Source: SIG701 sp045611685 (GTDB taxonomy: Bacteria; Bacillota; Clostridia; Oscillospirales; CAG-272). Taken from it: a DNA stretch of 64,000 bases. The position numbers and the translations under genes were made by a program. The notes under the pieces were generated by a model. The model saw only the letters and a program-made list of their open reading frames with translations, was not told the DNA's origin and did no database searches. The stretch is from positions 1-64,000 of the forward strand of contig JAZKXO010000056.1 in NCBI GenBank assembly GCA_045611685.1, read 5' to 3'. This document shows positions 49,051-58,482 of the stretch, piece after piece. The first letter of the stretch is position 1; every line of letters begins with the position of its first letter.

Positions 49051-51138
49051 TTACAGTGCGTCTCTTCTGGAGAGATTCATGCGGCCCTTTTCGTCCGTGC
49101 CCAGATATTTCACGCGGATCTCATCGCCAACGTTGCAGACGTCCTCGACCTTTTCGGTGCGGGTGTTGTCAAGCTTGGAGATGTGGACCATGCCTTCCTT
49201 GCCCGGTGCGAACTCAACGAACGCGCCGATCGGAATGATGCGGGTTACGCGGCCGGTGTAGATCGCGCCCACTTCCGGCTCAAATACGATGCCGGCGATG
49301 ATTTCGCGGGCGGCTTCGATGCCTTTCTGGCTGACGCCGGAGATGAAGATGCTGCCATCGTCTTCGACGTCCTTCTTCGCACCGGTATCGGCAACGATCT
49401 TCTGGATCGTCTTACCCTTCGGACCGATAACCTCACCGATCTTCTCAACGGCGATCTTCATGGTGATCATCTTCGGTGCATATTCGGAAACCTCTTTGCG
49501 CGGTGCGGGGATAGCTTTCAGAATGATGTCGTCGATGATGTAATCGCGTCCCTTGTGGGTAACGGCGAGGGCTTCCTTAATGATCTCGGGGGTAAGACCG
49601 TCGATCTTGAGGTCCATCTGGATGGAGGTGATACCCTTGTGCGTACCGGCAACCTTGAAGTCCATATCGCCGTAGAAATCTTCGAGGCCCTGAATGTCGA
49701 TCATCGTCATCCAGCGATCGCCTTCGGTGATGAGACCGCAGGAGATACCGGCAACGGGTGCCTTGATCGGCACACCGGCATCCATCAGTGCCAGGGTGGA
49801 TCCGCAAACGGAAGCCTGGGAGGTGGAGCCGTTGGAGCTGATAACCTCGGAAACGAGGCGGATCGTGTAGGGGAATTCTTCCATAGAGGGAAGAACGGGT
49901 ACGAGAGAGCGCTCAGCCAGTGCACCGTGACCGATTTCGCGGCGTCCGGGGCTGCGGGAAGATTTTGCTTCACCGGTGGAGTAACCGGGCATATTGTAGT
50001 GGTGCATATAGCGTTTCTCGGTGTCCTCGGAGATACCGTCCAGCATCTGTGCGTCGGATACCGGACCGAGAGTTGCGAGCGTCATAACCTGCGTCTGACC
50101 GCGGGTGAACATACCGGAGCCGTGCACGCGGTTGAAGAGGCCGACCTCAGCCGCCAAGGGGCGGATCTGATCGAGACGGCGACCGTCTACGCGCTTGCCG
50201 TCGTCAAGGAGCCAGCGGCGTACTACGAATTTTTGGAGCTTGTAGAGGATCTCGTCGATTACGGGGTGCAGATCAGCATCGCCGCCGTCGAACTCGTTGT
50301 AAACGTTCTCAGTGATGACTGCCATGCGTTCGTCGCGGACGTTCTTGTCATCGGTATCGAGTGCGATGCGGACTGCGTCAATGCAGTAATCCTGGATCTT
50401 GTTGTAGAGTTCCTCGTCAACGGTGTGTGCCGGGTAGTCAAACTTCGGCTTGCCGACAGCGGCAATAATGTCGTTGATGAATACGAGCAGTTTCTTGATT
50501 TCCTCGTGCGCGGCCATGATGGCGTCGTACATAACGTCATCCGGTACTTCGTCAGCACCTGCCTCGATCATAACCACCTTCTTCTCGGAAGCGGCTACGG
50601 TAAGATCAAGCGTGCTCTTGGCGCGCTGTGCGGAGGTGGGGTTCATAACGATGCCGTCTTCCTCGGTCAGACCGACGAACACACCGCCGATCGGGCCGTT
50701 CCACGGAATATCGGAGATGGAGAGCGCGATGGAAGCACCGACCATGGCAACGATTTCAGGAGAGCAGTCGTGATCTACGGAAAGAACGGTGAGTGCAAGG
50801 TTTACGTCGTTGCGCAGATCCTTCGGGAAGAGCGGACGGATCGGGCGGTCGATCACGCGAGCGGCAAGGATCGCCTTTTCGGAGGGACGTCCCTCGCGGC
50901 GATTGTAGCTGCCGGGGATGCGGCCGACGGAGTAGAGACGCTCCTCGTAGTCTACGGAAAGCGGCAGAAAATCAATGCCGTCACGCGGACGCTCGGAAGC
51001 GGTGGCACAGCAGAGTACAGCGGTGTCGCCGTAGCGAACGAGCACGGAGCCGTTGGCAAGCCCTGCCATTTTGCCGGTTTCCACTACGAGAGGACGGCCT
51101 GCGAACTCATAGGAGAAAGTTCTGTAATTCTCAAACAT
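49051..51138 (-). CDS. pnp: Polyribonucleotide nucleotidyltransferase
   Basis: A 695-residue exoribonuclease that degrades RNA 3' to 5' with phosphate. Two RNase PH domains (about 10-140 and 305-440), the helical linker between them, then KH (about 545-605; IGPKGKTIQKI) and S1 (about 615-695; GAIYTGRVTRIIPIGAFVEF). RREGRPSEKAIL (about 77-88) and MFTRGQTQVMTLATLG are family marks. ATG 51138 is chosen from homology to MFENYRTF starts with AAAGGATAGG upstream. It follows rpsO on the same strand, the classical rpsO-pnp order. Confidence 0.96.
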   Translation of the reverse strand: MFENYRTFSYEFAGRPLVVETGKMAGLANGSVLVRYGDTAVLCCATASERPRDGIDFLPLSVDYEERLYSVGRIPGSYNRREGRPSEKAILAARVIDRPIRPLFPKDLRNDVNLALTVLSVDHDCSPEIVAMVGASIALSISDIPWNGPIGGVFVGLTEEDGIVMNPTSAQRAKSTLDLTVAASEKKVVMIEAGADEVPDDVMYDAIMAAHEEIKKLLVFINDIIAAVGKPKFDYPAHTVDEELYNKIQDYCIDAVRIALDTDDKNVRDERMAVITENVYNEFDGGDADLHPVIDEILYKLQKFVVRRWLLDDGKRVDGRRLDQIRPLAAEVGLFNRVHGSGMFTRGQTQVMTLATLGPVSDAQMLDGISEDTEKRYMHHYNMPGYSTGEAKSSRSPGRREIGHGALAERSLVPVLPSMEEFPYTIRLVSEVISSNGSTSQASVCGSTLALMDAGVPIKAPVAGISCGLITEGDRWMTMIDIQGLEDFYGDMDFKVAGTHKGITSIQMDLKIDGLTPEIIKEALAVTHKGRDYIIDDIILKAIPAPRKEVSEYAPKMITMKIAVEKIGEVIGPKGKTIQKIVADTGAKKDVEDDGSIFISGVSQKGIEAAREIIAGIVFEPEVGAIYTGRVTRIIPIGAFVEFAPGKEGMVHISKLDNTRTEKVEDVCNVGDEIRVKYLGTDEKGRMNLSRRDAL

Positions 51139-51483
51139 GAAATTGTACCTATCCTTTATTTTGATTTGCGGTATAAACACATCCGATCCGTGTTCCCGCA
51201 AAACACGGCAGACGCACACGCCAAAGGCGCGGTATCAGCCGAGCGGACGTCGGGTTTAGCACTTAAAGAGATACCTGAATTTCAGGCACATCTTTACGGG
51301 CTAAGCCACGTGGTCCTTACGCGGCTGAAATGTTGCGGGGGAGTGAAGGAAAAAACAAACTGCGGCAAGCTGCCAAAACAACAGCCTGCCGCAGCTTTGA
51401 TTGCCGGAAACTTTTGCCGCTGTGCGGCGGGAATACGGCAGACGGGTCGCCCCGATCAAAAAGCGGTCAGACGAGACGTCCGA
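51139..51483 (-). other. rpsO-pnp intergenic leader with terminator
   Basis: 345 bases without a gene. On the minus strand, just after rpsO, CTGCGGCAgGCTG pairs with CAGCtTGCCGCAG (51360-51394) and a T-run (51349-51359) follows: a terminator or attenuator. Closer to pnp are a 7-bp hairpin CCGTGTT/AACACGG (51188-51208) and CCTGA/TCAGG (about 51273-51286). In E. coli the pnp leader hairpin is cut by RNase III and mediates autoregulation; a similar role here is inference. Confidence 0.6.
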
Positions 51484-51747
51484 TTACTTTCTGATGCCCA
51501 GCTTCTCAATGATTGCACGGTAGCGGTTGATGTCTACCTTCTGGAGATAACCGAGCAGGTTGCGGCGATGGCCGACCATTTTCAGAAGACCGCGGCGGCT
51601 GTGGTGGTCCTTGTGGTTTCTCTTCAGATGCTCGTTCAGGCTGTTGATGGGGTAGGTCAGAACGGCGATCTGTACCTCGGGAGAACCGGTATCACCCTCG
51701 TGGGTCTTGTACTGGTCGATAATCTGCTGCTTGATTTCCTTTTCCAT
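51484..51747 (-). CDS. rpsO: 30S ribosomal protein S15
   Basis: An 87-residue ribosomal protein binding the central domain of 16S rRNA. GDTGSPEVQIAVLT (about 19-32) and HKDHHSRRGLLKMVGHRR (about 45-62) are diagnostic. The stretch after AVLT reads YPINSL where most S15 have ERINNL, an odd but in-frame change. The ATG at 51747 has GAGGTG upstream and gives the normal family length. Own promoter about 110 bases upstream. Confidence 0.96.
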   Translation of the reverse strand: MEKEIKQQIIDQYKTHEGDTGSPEVQIAVLTYPINSLNEHLKRNHKDHHSRRGLLKMVGHRRNLLGYLQKVDINRYRAIIEKLGIRK

Positions 51748-51864
51748 TGTTTTCACCTCAAAAAAATATTGTATTACACCGCATAACTCAGGAAGCGGCG
51801 GGTGAAAGCGTTTCGTTGAGAAACCTTTTATCCGCAACCCGGGTCGGCGGCACAACCGTAGTCT

Positions 51865-51893
51865 ATTATAGCACACTTCTTTTGCTTTGTAAA
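51865..51893 (-). promoter_or_regulatory. rpsO promoter
   Basis: Minus strand: TTTACA (51893-51888), 17-bp spacer, TATAAT (51870-51865). The 110-base leader contains GGTTTC/GAAAC and GGCGG-rich dyads, possibly the S15 autoregulatory site. Confidence 0.8.
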
Positions 51894-51911
51894 TAGGGGT
51901 TCGACACAAAT

Positions 51912-52298
51912 TTATGAAATATTTTTGTTTTTTTCTGTGCCCTTTTCCCGTTTAAAGAGAGAAACGGTGCCGGAGAGGACGAGCATCCCGCCGAAAAGGC
52001 GCCGCACGAGCTTTTCGGGCAAAAGGAGTGCCGCGTACGTTCCGGGGATTGCACCGAGAAGTCCCGCCGCGGAAACGAGGACGATAGCGAGCAAGGGAAA
52101 CTGCCGTTTCCCCACGTGATACAGCATCGAAGCGCCGGAGGAAAAAAGAAAAAACACGAGATTTACGCCCTGCGCGCTTATCTGCGGAACGTCCGCGAAT
52201 AACGTGAGAAATACAACGAGCAAGCCACCGCTCCCGACACCCATACCGCTTAGAACTGCTATGAGAAACGACGCGGCGATCACGATCCACATACCCAT
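51912..52298 (-). CDS. Half-size TSUP (TauE/SafE) membrane protein B
   Basis: A 128-residue protein with four predicted membrane helices and the TSUP repeat motif SGMGVGSGGLLVVFL (about 17-31). Full TSUP transporters have two such repeats in about 250 residues; here the two repeats are separate genes. It starts three bases after the other half ends, with GAGGTAACGT before the ATG, so the pair is coupled and probably forms a heterodimer. Family members move sulfite, sulfoacetate or other organosulfur anions; substrate unknown. Confidence 0.85.
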   Translation of the reverse strand: MGMWIVIAASFLIAVLSGMGVGSGGLLVVFLTLFADVPQISAQGVNLVFFLFSSGASMLYHVGKRQFPLLAIVLVSAAGLLGAIPGTYAALLLPEKLVRRLFGGMLVLSGTVSLFKREKGTEKNKNIS

Positions 52299-52301
52299 AC
52301 G

Positions 52302-52697
52302 TTACCTCAAAAGCATACTGATGCCCGAGTAGATCACCAGTGCCGCAAAGAGTTTTTTGAGAAGCGTTGTGTTTATCCGTCCGAGAAGCCACGCACCCGC
52401 AAATCCGCCGAGGATGGCGGGCAGGACGAGTGGGGAGACGGCGGCAAGATCCATCCGCCCGTCGACGGCGTAGAGCACGGCGGATAGAACGGTTACCGGT
52501 AAAACGGAGGCGATCGTGGCGGCGAAATTATCCCGCACGCCGTCGGGGGATTTGTCGGGATTCAAGGCAGAGATGGCATAGACGAGAAGGATGCCTCCGC
52601 CGGCGCCTAAAAGTCCGTTCAGAAACCCTGCCGAAGCACCCACGGCAATAAGAAGGAAAAGACGCGTTTTTGCGCGCCGCGAAACTGTGATTTGCAA
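52302..52697 (-). CDS. Half-size TSUP (TauE/SafE) membrane protein A
   Basis: A 131-residue protein with an N-terminal basic stretch and four membrane helices; the motif GFLNGLLGAGGGILLVY (about 24-40) is the other TSUP repeat. It starts at TTG 52697 with GGAGGAG six bases upstream; no ATG fits. Partner of the next gene in a split transporter, an arrangement seen in several Clostridia. Confidence 0.85.
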   Translation of the reverse strand: MQITVSRRAKTRLFLLIAVGASAGFLNGLLGAGGGILLVYAISALNPDKSPDGVRDNFAATIASVLPVTVLSAVLYAVDGRMDLAAVSPLVLPAILGGFAGAWLLGRINTTLLKKLFAALVIYSGISMLLR

Positions 52698-52801
52698 GGA
52701 AATCTCCTCCGATTTTGCGGTTTTGGGCGTATTTTCTCGAAAAAAGCCGCTCTTTTTCTGTGAATTTCACCGAAGAGTACAAACTATGTTTGCGGTAACT
52801 C

Positions 52802-52830
52802 TTGTATTTTACATGAAATTCTGTTATTAT
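52802..52830 (+). promoter_or_regulatory. ftsK promoter
   Basis: TTGTAT (52802-52807), 17-bp spacer, TATTAT (52825-52830). The leader contains CCGGTCGGTA/TACCGTTCGG (about 52853-52880), a hairpin that could modulate expression. Nothing else is seen between 52698 and 52949. Confidence 0.55.
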
Positions 52831-52949
52831 ATATAGTAGAGTGTCAGAAAATCCGGTCGGTATTACTATGTACCGTTCGGTTTTCCTTCATACATTTTGA
52901 AAACCGGGAAAGAGAGGAAATCTTCATCATTGGATGGAGTAACGATATA

Positions 52950-55616
52950 ATGGCTTCCAAAGAAACGACGAAGAAAAAAACAGCCCCCGCCGGCAAAGCA
53001 AAAGCCGGCGGTAAAACGTATAAAAAAGCACCCGTGAAGAAAACGGTGCAAAAGGCGCCAAAGGAAGCGACGAGCCGCGAAAAGCGCGAGAAAAAGGTCA
53101 AAGCCCCAAAGGGACTTTGGGCACAGCTTTTGCCGTACGTCTTTCTCCTTTGTGCCGTCTCTCTTATCGCGTGTCTTCTGCTCCGGAACGTCGGTGTGGT
53201 CGGTGGGGCGATCAAGAGTGTTCTGTTCGGACTTTTTTCCGGTGCCGCTTATACCTTGCCGCTTTATATGCTCCTCGCGGCGGTTTTGTGGCGGTCGGAT
53301 GCGGAAAACGGGATTCTTTCCTGGAAGATCGTTTGCTACTCCGTAACATTCGTTCTTACTACGGTTCTCATGCATTTTCTCGCGGGCGGTGCGGATACGT
53401 TCTCTCCCGCACAGCAGTATACAGCCGGTCTTGCGCGCGTTGGCGGCGGTGTCGTCGGCGGTACGCTCGGTGTACTTATGATGCGCGGATTCGGCGAGGT
53501 TCTTTCGCTCATCCTTCTTTTCGCGCTTGCGTTTTTGTTTGTGTTACTTATGTTCGGGATCACGCCGCGCGGACTGTGGATTCTGATCGCTTATAAGATC
53601 AAGATGCGCCGCGAGAAGGCAGAGCTTGCCCGGAGGGAGGAAGAGAAAGCGGAGCGAGTGCGCCCGAAACGTGTGCGCAGCAGCTATACGGAGGACGATC
53701 AGCAGAAGCTGACACCATACGATGAGGACGAGTATACCTGCGAAACGGATGATACGGTCGATACCGTGGACAAGCAGATCTTTGATGAGGTGATGCGCCG
53801 CACAAAAGACAAGATCGCGATTACCGATGCGGATCTTATGGACGAGGCAGAGGATGACGATCTCCCCTGGGAGGAGAATCTCCCGCCGGAGAGAACGCCC
53901 GCCGATATTATGGACGGCGGCGATCTCGCGCGCATGGAGGAGGAAAACCTCGACCTTGCATCCATTTTCAAGGAAACGTCCGGTGAGGATATCTTCAGCC
54001 GCTTTGAGAATAACCGAAATACCGCAGGCGACGATGCAAGCGGCGAGGCGGATCTCGATATAGCTCTCTCCGTACAGCGTGAAAACCTGACAGAAACGAC
54101 TGCACCCGCCGAAGAGGCGGAGGCTGAAGCGCCCAGGGAATACCGCTTCCCGCCGATTGATCTTCTCACGGAGGATCACGAACGGAAGGAAGAAAACGTG
54201 GCGGGCGAGCTTAGAGAAAACGCCGCACGGCTCGTCGAGACGCTCAATAACTTCAACGTCAGAACGAAGATCGTGGACGTATGCCGCGGACCGACGATCA
54301 CCCGTTACGAGCTCGCACCGGAGCCGGGCACGAAGGTGCGCTCGATCGCCAATCTGGTAGATGATATCGCTTTGAATCTCGCCACCACCGGCGTGCGCTT
54401 TGAGCCGTCGATCCCCGGTAAATCCGCCGTGGGTATCGAGGTTCCGAACAAGAACGCCGCGACGGTGCATCTGAGAACGCTTCTTGAAAATCCGCGCTTT
54501 GCCGCATCCAAGAGCCGTCTTACCGCGGCGCTCGGGCAGGACGTAGCCGGTGCGGACGTGTTCCTCGACGTGGCAAAGATGCCGCATCTGCTTATCGCCG
54601 GTGCTACCGGTCAGGGTAAATCCGTCTGCATCAACAGCCTCATCGTCAGCCTTCTTTACAAATCGAAGCCGGATGAACTGAAATTCATCATGGTCGATCC
54701 GAAAAAGGTTGAACTGAACGTATATAACGGCATCCCGCATCTCTATATGCCGGTTATCAGTGATCCGAAAAAAGCGGCGGGTGCACTCTCCTGGGCAGTG
54801 TCCGAAATGGAGCGTCGCTACAGCCTGATTGAAGAAGTGGGCGTCAGAGATGTGAAAACGTACAACGAAATTACGAAAGACGATCCGCAGTACGAGTTCT
54901 TGCCGCAGTTCGTGATTATCATCGACGAGTTGGCGGATCTCATGATGGTAGCGAAAAACGACATCGAGGCACCGATCTGCCGTATCGCGCAGAAAGCCCG
55001 CGCCGCGGGTATGCACCTGATCATCGGTACACAGCGCCCGTCCGTCGACGTCATCACCGGTCTTATCAAGGCCAATTTCCCCTCCAGAATTTCGTTCCGC
55101 GTGTCCCAGCTCGTGGACTCGCGTACGATTATTGACCGTGCCGGCGCGGAATCTCTCGTTGGACGCGGTGATATGCTCTACAGTCCCGTCGGCTCGCATG
55201 AGCCGATGCGCGTGCAGGGCGCGTTCGTTTCCGATGCGGAGGTGGAAAGCGTTGTTGAGTTTATTAAACTCAATAACGGAGGCGCCGAATACAATACGAG
55301 CGCCATCGCCGAGGTCGAGCGCAATGCCGCTTCGATCGGTACGGGCAAGAAAGACGGAGGTGCGGGCGACACCGAGGACGGTCTGGAAGACGATCCGATG
55401 CTTCGTCCCGCCATTGAGCTGGCGGTCGAAAGCGGAAAGATCTCCACGTCCCTCATTCAGCGCAGGCTTTCGCTTGGGTACGGGCGTGCCGCAAAGCTGA
55501 TCGACCGCATGGAACAGCTTGGCTACGTCAGTGCGCCGGAGGGCCAAAAGCCCCGCGACGTACTGATCACCCGTGAGCAGTTTATGGAGATGGTACTGAA
55601 AGATACCGACTCCTAA
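52950..55616 (+). CDS. ftsK: FtsK/SpoIIIE DNA translocase
   Basis: An 888-residue ATP-driven DNA pump for chromosome segregation at division or into the forespore. A Lys/Ala-rich cytoplasmic start (1-50), four membrane helices (about 58-205), an acidic disordered linker (about 210-395) and the motor: alpha domain, beta domain with Walker A GATGQGKS (about 551-558) and Walker B VIIIDELADLM (about 653-663), and the winged-helix gamma domain (about 805-885; LIQRRLSLGYGRAAKLID) that reads KOPS/SRS sequences. In a likely spore former it may act as SpoIIIE. Confidence 0.95.
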   Translation: MASKETTKKKTAPAGKAKAGGKTYKKAPVKKTVQKAPKEATSREKREKKVKAPKGLWAQLLPYVFLLCAVSLIACLLLRNVGVVGGAIKSVLFGLFSGAAYTLPLYMLLAAVLWRSDAENGILSWKIVCYSVTFVLTTVLMHFLAGGADTFSPAQQYTAGLARVGGGVVGGTLGVLMMRGFGEVLSLILLFALAFLFVLLMFGITPRGLWILIAYKIKMRREKAELARREEEKAERVRPKRVRSSYTEDDQQKLTPYDEDEYTCETDDTVDTVDKQIFDEVMRRTKDKIAITDADLMDEAEDDDLPWEENLPPERTPADIMDGGDLARMEEENLDLASIFKETSGEDIFSRFENNRNTAGDDASGEADLDIALSVQRENLTETTAPAEEAEAEAPREYRFPPIDLLTEDHERKEENVAGELRENAARLVETLNNFNVRTKIVDVCRGPTITRYELAPEPGTKVRSIANLVDDIALNLATTGVRFEPSIPGKSAVGIEVPNKNAATVHLRTLLENPRFAASKSRLTAALGQDVAGADVFLDVAKMPHLLIAGATGQGKSVCINSLIVSLLYKSKPDELKFIMVDPKKVELNVYNGIPHLYMPVISDPKKAAGALSWAVSEMERRYSLIEEVGVRDVKTYNEITKDDPQYEFLPQFVIIIDELADLMMVAKNDIEAPICRIAQKARAAGMHLIIGTQRPSVDVITGLIKANFPSRISFRVSQLVDSRTIIDRAGAESLVGRGDMLYSPVGSHEPMRVQGAFVSDAEVESVVEFIKLNNGGAEYNTSAIAEVERNAASIGTGKKDGGAGDTEDGLEDDPMLRPAIELAVESGKISTSLIQRRLSLGYGRAAKLIDRMEQLGYVSAPEGQKPRDVLITREQFMEMVLKDTDS

Positions 55617-55636
55617 GAGATCAAAGGAGTATAGAT

Positions 55637-56296
55637 ATGGGTAAGCTGATCGTAATCGAAGGCCTTGACGGGTCCGGCAAGGGGACGCAGAGTGCGCGTC
55701 TTGCCGAATATCTCGAAAAGACCGGCAAAAAAGTGCGCAGACTTGATTTCCCCTGCTACGAGGACGAAAGCTCGGTCCTCGTCAGAATGTATCTGAACGG
55801 TCAGCTCGGCGGCTCGCCGACTGATACGAACGCGTACGCCGCGTCGATGTTTTTTGCCGCGGATCGGTACATCAGTTATAAAAAGGATTGGGAGCGGGAT
55901 TATCTCGATCCGGACACGGTTTTGATCGCCAATCGGTACACTACGGCGAATGCATATCACCAGATCGCAAAACTGCCAAGGGAGGAGTGGGACGGATTTC
56001 TCACGTGGCTCTGGGATTTTGAGTTTTCCCGTTTGGGACTTCCCGCCCCCGACACGGTTATCGCGCTTACGATGCCCCCCGCCGTTTCCCGTTCTCTCGT
56101 TGAGAAGCGGTGCCGGGAGAAGGGCATTGTGAAAGACATTCACGAAGCGGACGACGCGTATCTTGCCCGCTGTTACGAGGCGCTCGGCTTCGTCAGCGAA
56201 CGGCTTTCCTGGATGCTTATCGACTGCTCCGACGGTACGGATATTCTGCCGATTGAGGTAATCGAAGAGAAAATTCACGAAGCGCTATCCCTCTGA
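55637..56296 (+). CDS. tmk: Thymidylate kinase
   Basis: A 219-residue P-loop kinase: IEGLDGSGKGTQS (about 6-18), RLDFPCYE (about 34-41, dTMP site) and ANRYTTANAYHQ (about 96-107), which stands in for the DRYxxSxxAYQ motif. It phosphorylates dTMP to dTDP. The N instead of D at the DRY position is found in some Clostridia. RBS AAAGGAG upstream; 20 bases after ftsK, so co-transcribed. Confidence 0.88.
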   Translation: MGKLIVIEGLDGSGKGTQSARLAEYLEKTGKKVRRLDFPCYEDESSVLVRMYLNGQLGGSPTDTNAYAASMFFAADRYISYKKDWERDYLDPDTVLIANRYTTANAYHQIAKLPREEWDGFLTWLWDFEFSRLGLPAPDTVIALTMPPAVSRSLVEKRCREKGIVKDIHEADDAYLARCYEALGFVSERLSWMLIDCSDGTDILPIEVIEEKIHEALSL

Positions 56297-56382
56297 CGTG
56301 ATTTTGAACGGCAGATAAAGGATATACTGATAGGTAACGGCAACAGAACAAGAATAAAACGACAGGAGATAGGAGACGAAGC

Positions 56383-56946
56383 ATGGGCAATCAAAGGGTA
56401 TATCTGTTTTTGGCAGACGGATTTGAGGAAATTGAAGCACTTACCCCCGTGGATCTCCTACGCCGTGCGGGTGTTCCCGTAACGACGGTCGGGGTGACTG
56501 GCAAAACGGTAGTCGGCGCTCACGGTATCTCCGTTCTCGCTGACGTAACGGACGAAGAAGCCCGAGAACTGCTTGAGAGTGGGGAAGTGCCTCTGATGGT
56601 GATTCTCCCCGGCGGTATGCCCGGTGCGAAGAATCTGGACGAGTCTCCCCTCGTCGAGTCGTTTCTCAAAGCGGCTCTTTTAAACGAAGCGTATATAGCG
56701 GCGATTTGCGCCGCGCCGATGATCCTCGGCAAACGGGGACTTCTCAAAGGTAAGAAGGCGGTCTGCTATCCCGGATTTGAAGAATATCTCACGGGTGCAA
56801 CCGTTCTTGATACACCCGCCGTACGGGACGGCAAGATCATCACCGGTCGCGCGATGGGCGCGGCGACGGCGTTTGCACTTTTGCTCGTTTCGGCGCTTGT
56901 CGGCGAAGAGAAGGCAGAAGAACTTTCAAAGGGGGTATTGGTATGA
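56383..56946 (+). CDS. DJ-1/PfpI family protein
   Basis: A 187-residue DJ-1/YajL-type protein: LADGFEEIEALTPVD at the start (metal/active-site Glu), LPGGMPGAKNL (about 67-77) and AAICAAPMIL (about 105-114) with the nucleophilic elbow cysteine. Family members act as glyoxalases, protein deglycases or chaperones. AGGAG precedes the ATG. Its stop overlaps the 5-FTHF cyclo-ligase start. Confidence 0.92.
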   Translation: MGNQRVYLFLADGFEEIEALTPVDLLRRAGVPVTTVGVTGKTVVGAHGISVLADVTDEEARELLESGEVPLMVILPGGMPGAKNLDESPLVESFLKAALLNEAYIAAICAAPMILGKRGLLKGKKAVCYPGFEEYLTGATVLDTPAVRDGKIITGRAMGAATAFALLLVSALVGEEKAEELSKGVLV

Positions 56947-57536
56947 ACATGATCCGCAAACAAAAAGACGAGATTCGTGCGGAGTATTCTCAAAAGCGCA
57001 AGAGCATGGACCTTAACGAAAAACAAAGGCGGGATGAAGCGATCTGCCGTGCGGCTGTATCGCTCGTCAGCTTCCGCTATGCGGAGTACGTGCTTTTGTA
57101 TGCCGCTACATCCGATGAAATTGATATTACACCAATCGCTGCCGAGGCTTTGGCGCGGGGCAAAAAGATTGCGTTCCCCCGTTGCGACAAGGAAACGCAT
57201 ACGATGAAGTACCACATCGTTTCATCGCTTGACGAGCTGAAGCCCGATGCGTACAATATTTCCGAGCCGCCTGCCGATAATCCGATCTATGATCCGACAA
57301 GCGATATGGGCAGTGCAGTATGCTTCGTGCCCGGCCTTGTATACGATAAAGAAGGCTACCGCCTCGGTTACGGTAAGGGTTTCTACGACCGTTATCTGTC
57401 CGGCTTTTCCGGATGCACTATCGGCGTTGTGTACAGCGATTATATTCTGCCCGCCGTTCCGCGCGGCAGATACGACGTGTCCGCGGATATCCTTCTCACG
57501 GAGAAGGGCGTGAAGATGACCGGAGCAAATAAGTGA
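56943..57536 (+). CDS. 5-formyltetrahydrofolate cyclo-ligase
   Basis: A 197-residue ATP-dependent enzyme turning 5-formyl-THF into methenyl-THF. An N-terminal basic ATP-binding region (KDEIRAEYSQKRKSM), AFPRCDKETHTMKYH (about 76-90) and the diagnostic GYRLGYGKGFYDRYL (about 139-153) are present. GGGGG precedes the ATG, which overlaps the DJ-1 stop by four bases. Adds to the folate genes at 10-15 kb. Confidence 0.94.
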   Translation: MNMIRKQKDEIRAEYSQKRKSMDLNEKQRRDEAICRAAVSLVSFRYAEYVLLYAATSDEIDITPIAAEALARGKKIAFPRCDKETHTMKYHIVSSLDELKPDAYNISEPPADNPIYDPTSDMGSAVCFVPGLVYDKEGYRLGYGKGFYDRYLSGFSGCTIGVVYSDYILPAVPRGRYDVSADILLTEKGVKMTGANK

Positions 57537-58444
57537 AAGTAAAAGGTGTTTTTGCAGCGCCGTTTCTTATGATCGTGGTTCTGGCGCTGTTCGGAATTTC
57601 CGGTTTCCTTGATAATAATGCCGCTCTCGGTGTGAATCCCTATCTTGCCCTCATCATCGTACAACTCATTGTCTATGCGCTTCCGTCTGTTTTCTTTTGC
57701 CGACTCAGAGGGAAATCGTATATGTCAAGACTCAGGCTTCGCTTTGTAAAGCCCGGCCATATGTTCCTTCTTGTATGTGCGCTTTTGGCGATTTTGTCGG
57801 GCAGTGCTCTTCTCAATCTTGGTATGATCACGCTTTTCCCGAGCGGGGATTTCAATACGGCCTCCGCCGCATACGCAAGTGCGGCGACGGGGGATTTTGA
57901 CGGTATGCTCTACGTGATTCTGGCCTTTTGTATCTTGCCGGCTTTGCTTGAAGAGTTTTTGTTCCGAGGAATTATGACGGCAGAGTACGAATCGTCGGGG
58001 ATTATGACGGCGGTTTCCATGTCTGCACTTCTCTTCGCTATGATGCATCTGAGCTTCATGCGGCTGCCTGCGTACTTTTTCAGCGGCATCGTCTTGTGCC
58101 TGACCATGTACGCCACCCGATCTGTTTTTGCACCCATGATTGTCCATGCCGCCAATAATATTGCGGCGCTGTGGATGGATCGCTATCTCTATACCGCGGC
58201 GGGTGGCATCGGCGAGAGAGGAACGCTCCTCGTTTTTATACTTTTCACGGTTCTGTTTATCTCCGTGATTGGATTTACCGCATCGGCACAGAGAATCTAC
58301 ACGGCATACGGTATCACGAACACGCCGTCCCCCCACGTCCCCAAAAAGAAACGGGGCGAGTTCGGTGGATTTTTCTCCGCCGCTTTGGCTCCGCCGTTTG
58401 TTTTTTTGTTCGTTCTTTTTGTAATCTTTACAGCGGTTTCGTAA
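57533..58444 (+). CDS. CPBP family intramembrane metalloprotease
   Basis: A 303-residue polytopic membrane protein of the CAAX/CPBP (Abi, DUF2132-like) family. Active-site motifs: EEFLFRG (about 141-147), a His in MMHLSF (about 171-176) and HAANN (about 203-207). Family members process prenylated proteins or confer bacteriocin self-immunity. GTG start overlaps the previous stop (GTGA), with GGAG seven bases upstream. Target unknown. Confidence 0.9.
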   Translation: MKVKGVFAAPFLMIVVLALFGISGFLDNNAALGVNPYLALIIVQLIVYALPSVFFCRLRGKSYMSRLRLRFVKPGHMFLLVCALLAILSGSALLNLGMITLFPSGDFNTASAAYASAATGDFDGMLYVILAFCILPALLEEFLFRGIMTAEYESSGIMTAVSMSALLFAMMHLSFMRLPAYFFSGIVLCLTMYATRSVFAPMIVHAANNIAALWMDRYLYTAAGGIGERGTLLVFILFTVLFISVIGFTASAQRIYTAYGITNTPSPHVPKKKRGEFGGFFSAALAPPFVFLFVLFVIFTAVS

Positions 58445-58482
58445 TTTTGAGATCGCTTTTTCCCAGAAAGGGGATTCTTTGA

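Noticed and set aside
48955..51786. A 943-codon open frame on the plus strand
   Set aside because: It is the antisense of pnp, rpsO and their leader; the minus-strand genes are certain, and long antisense frames result from codon bias.
53544..55547. A 667-codon minus-strand frame
   Set aside because: It is antisense to ftsK motor sequences and has no recognisable domain.
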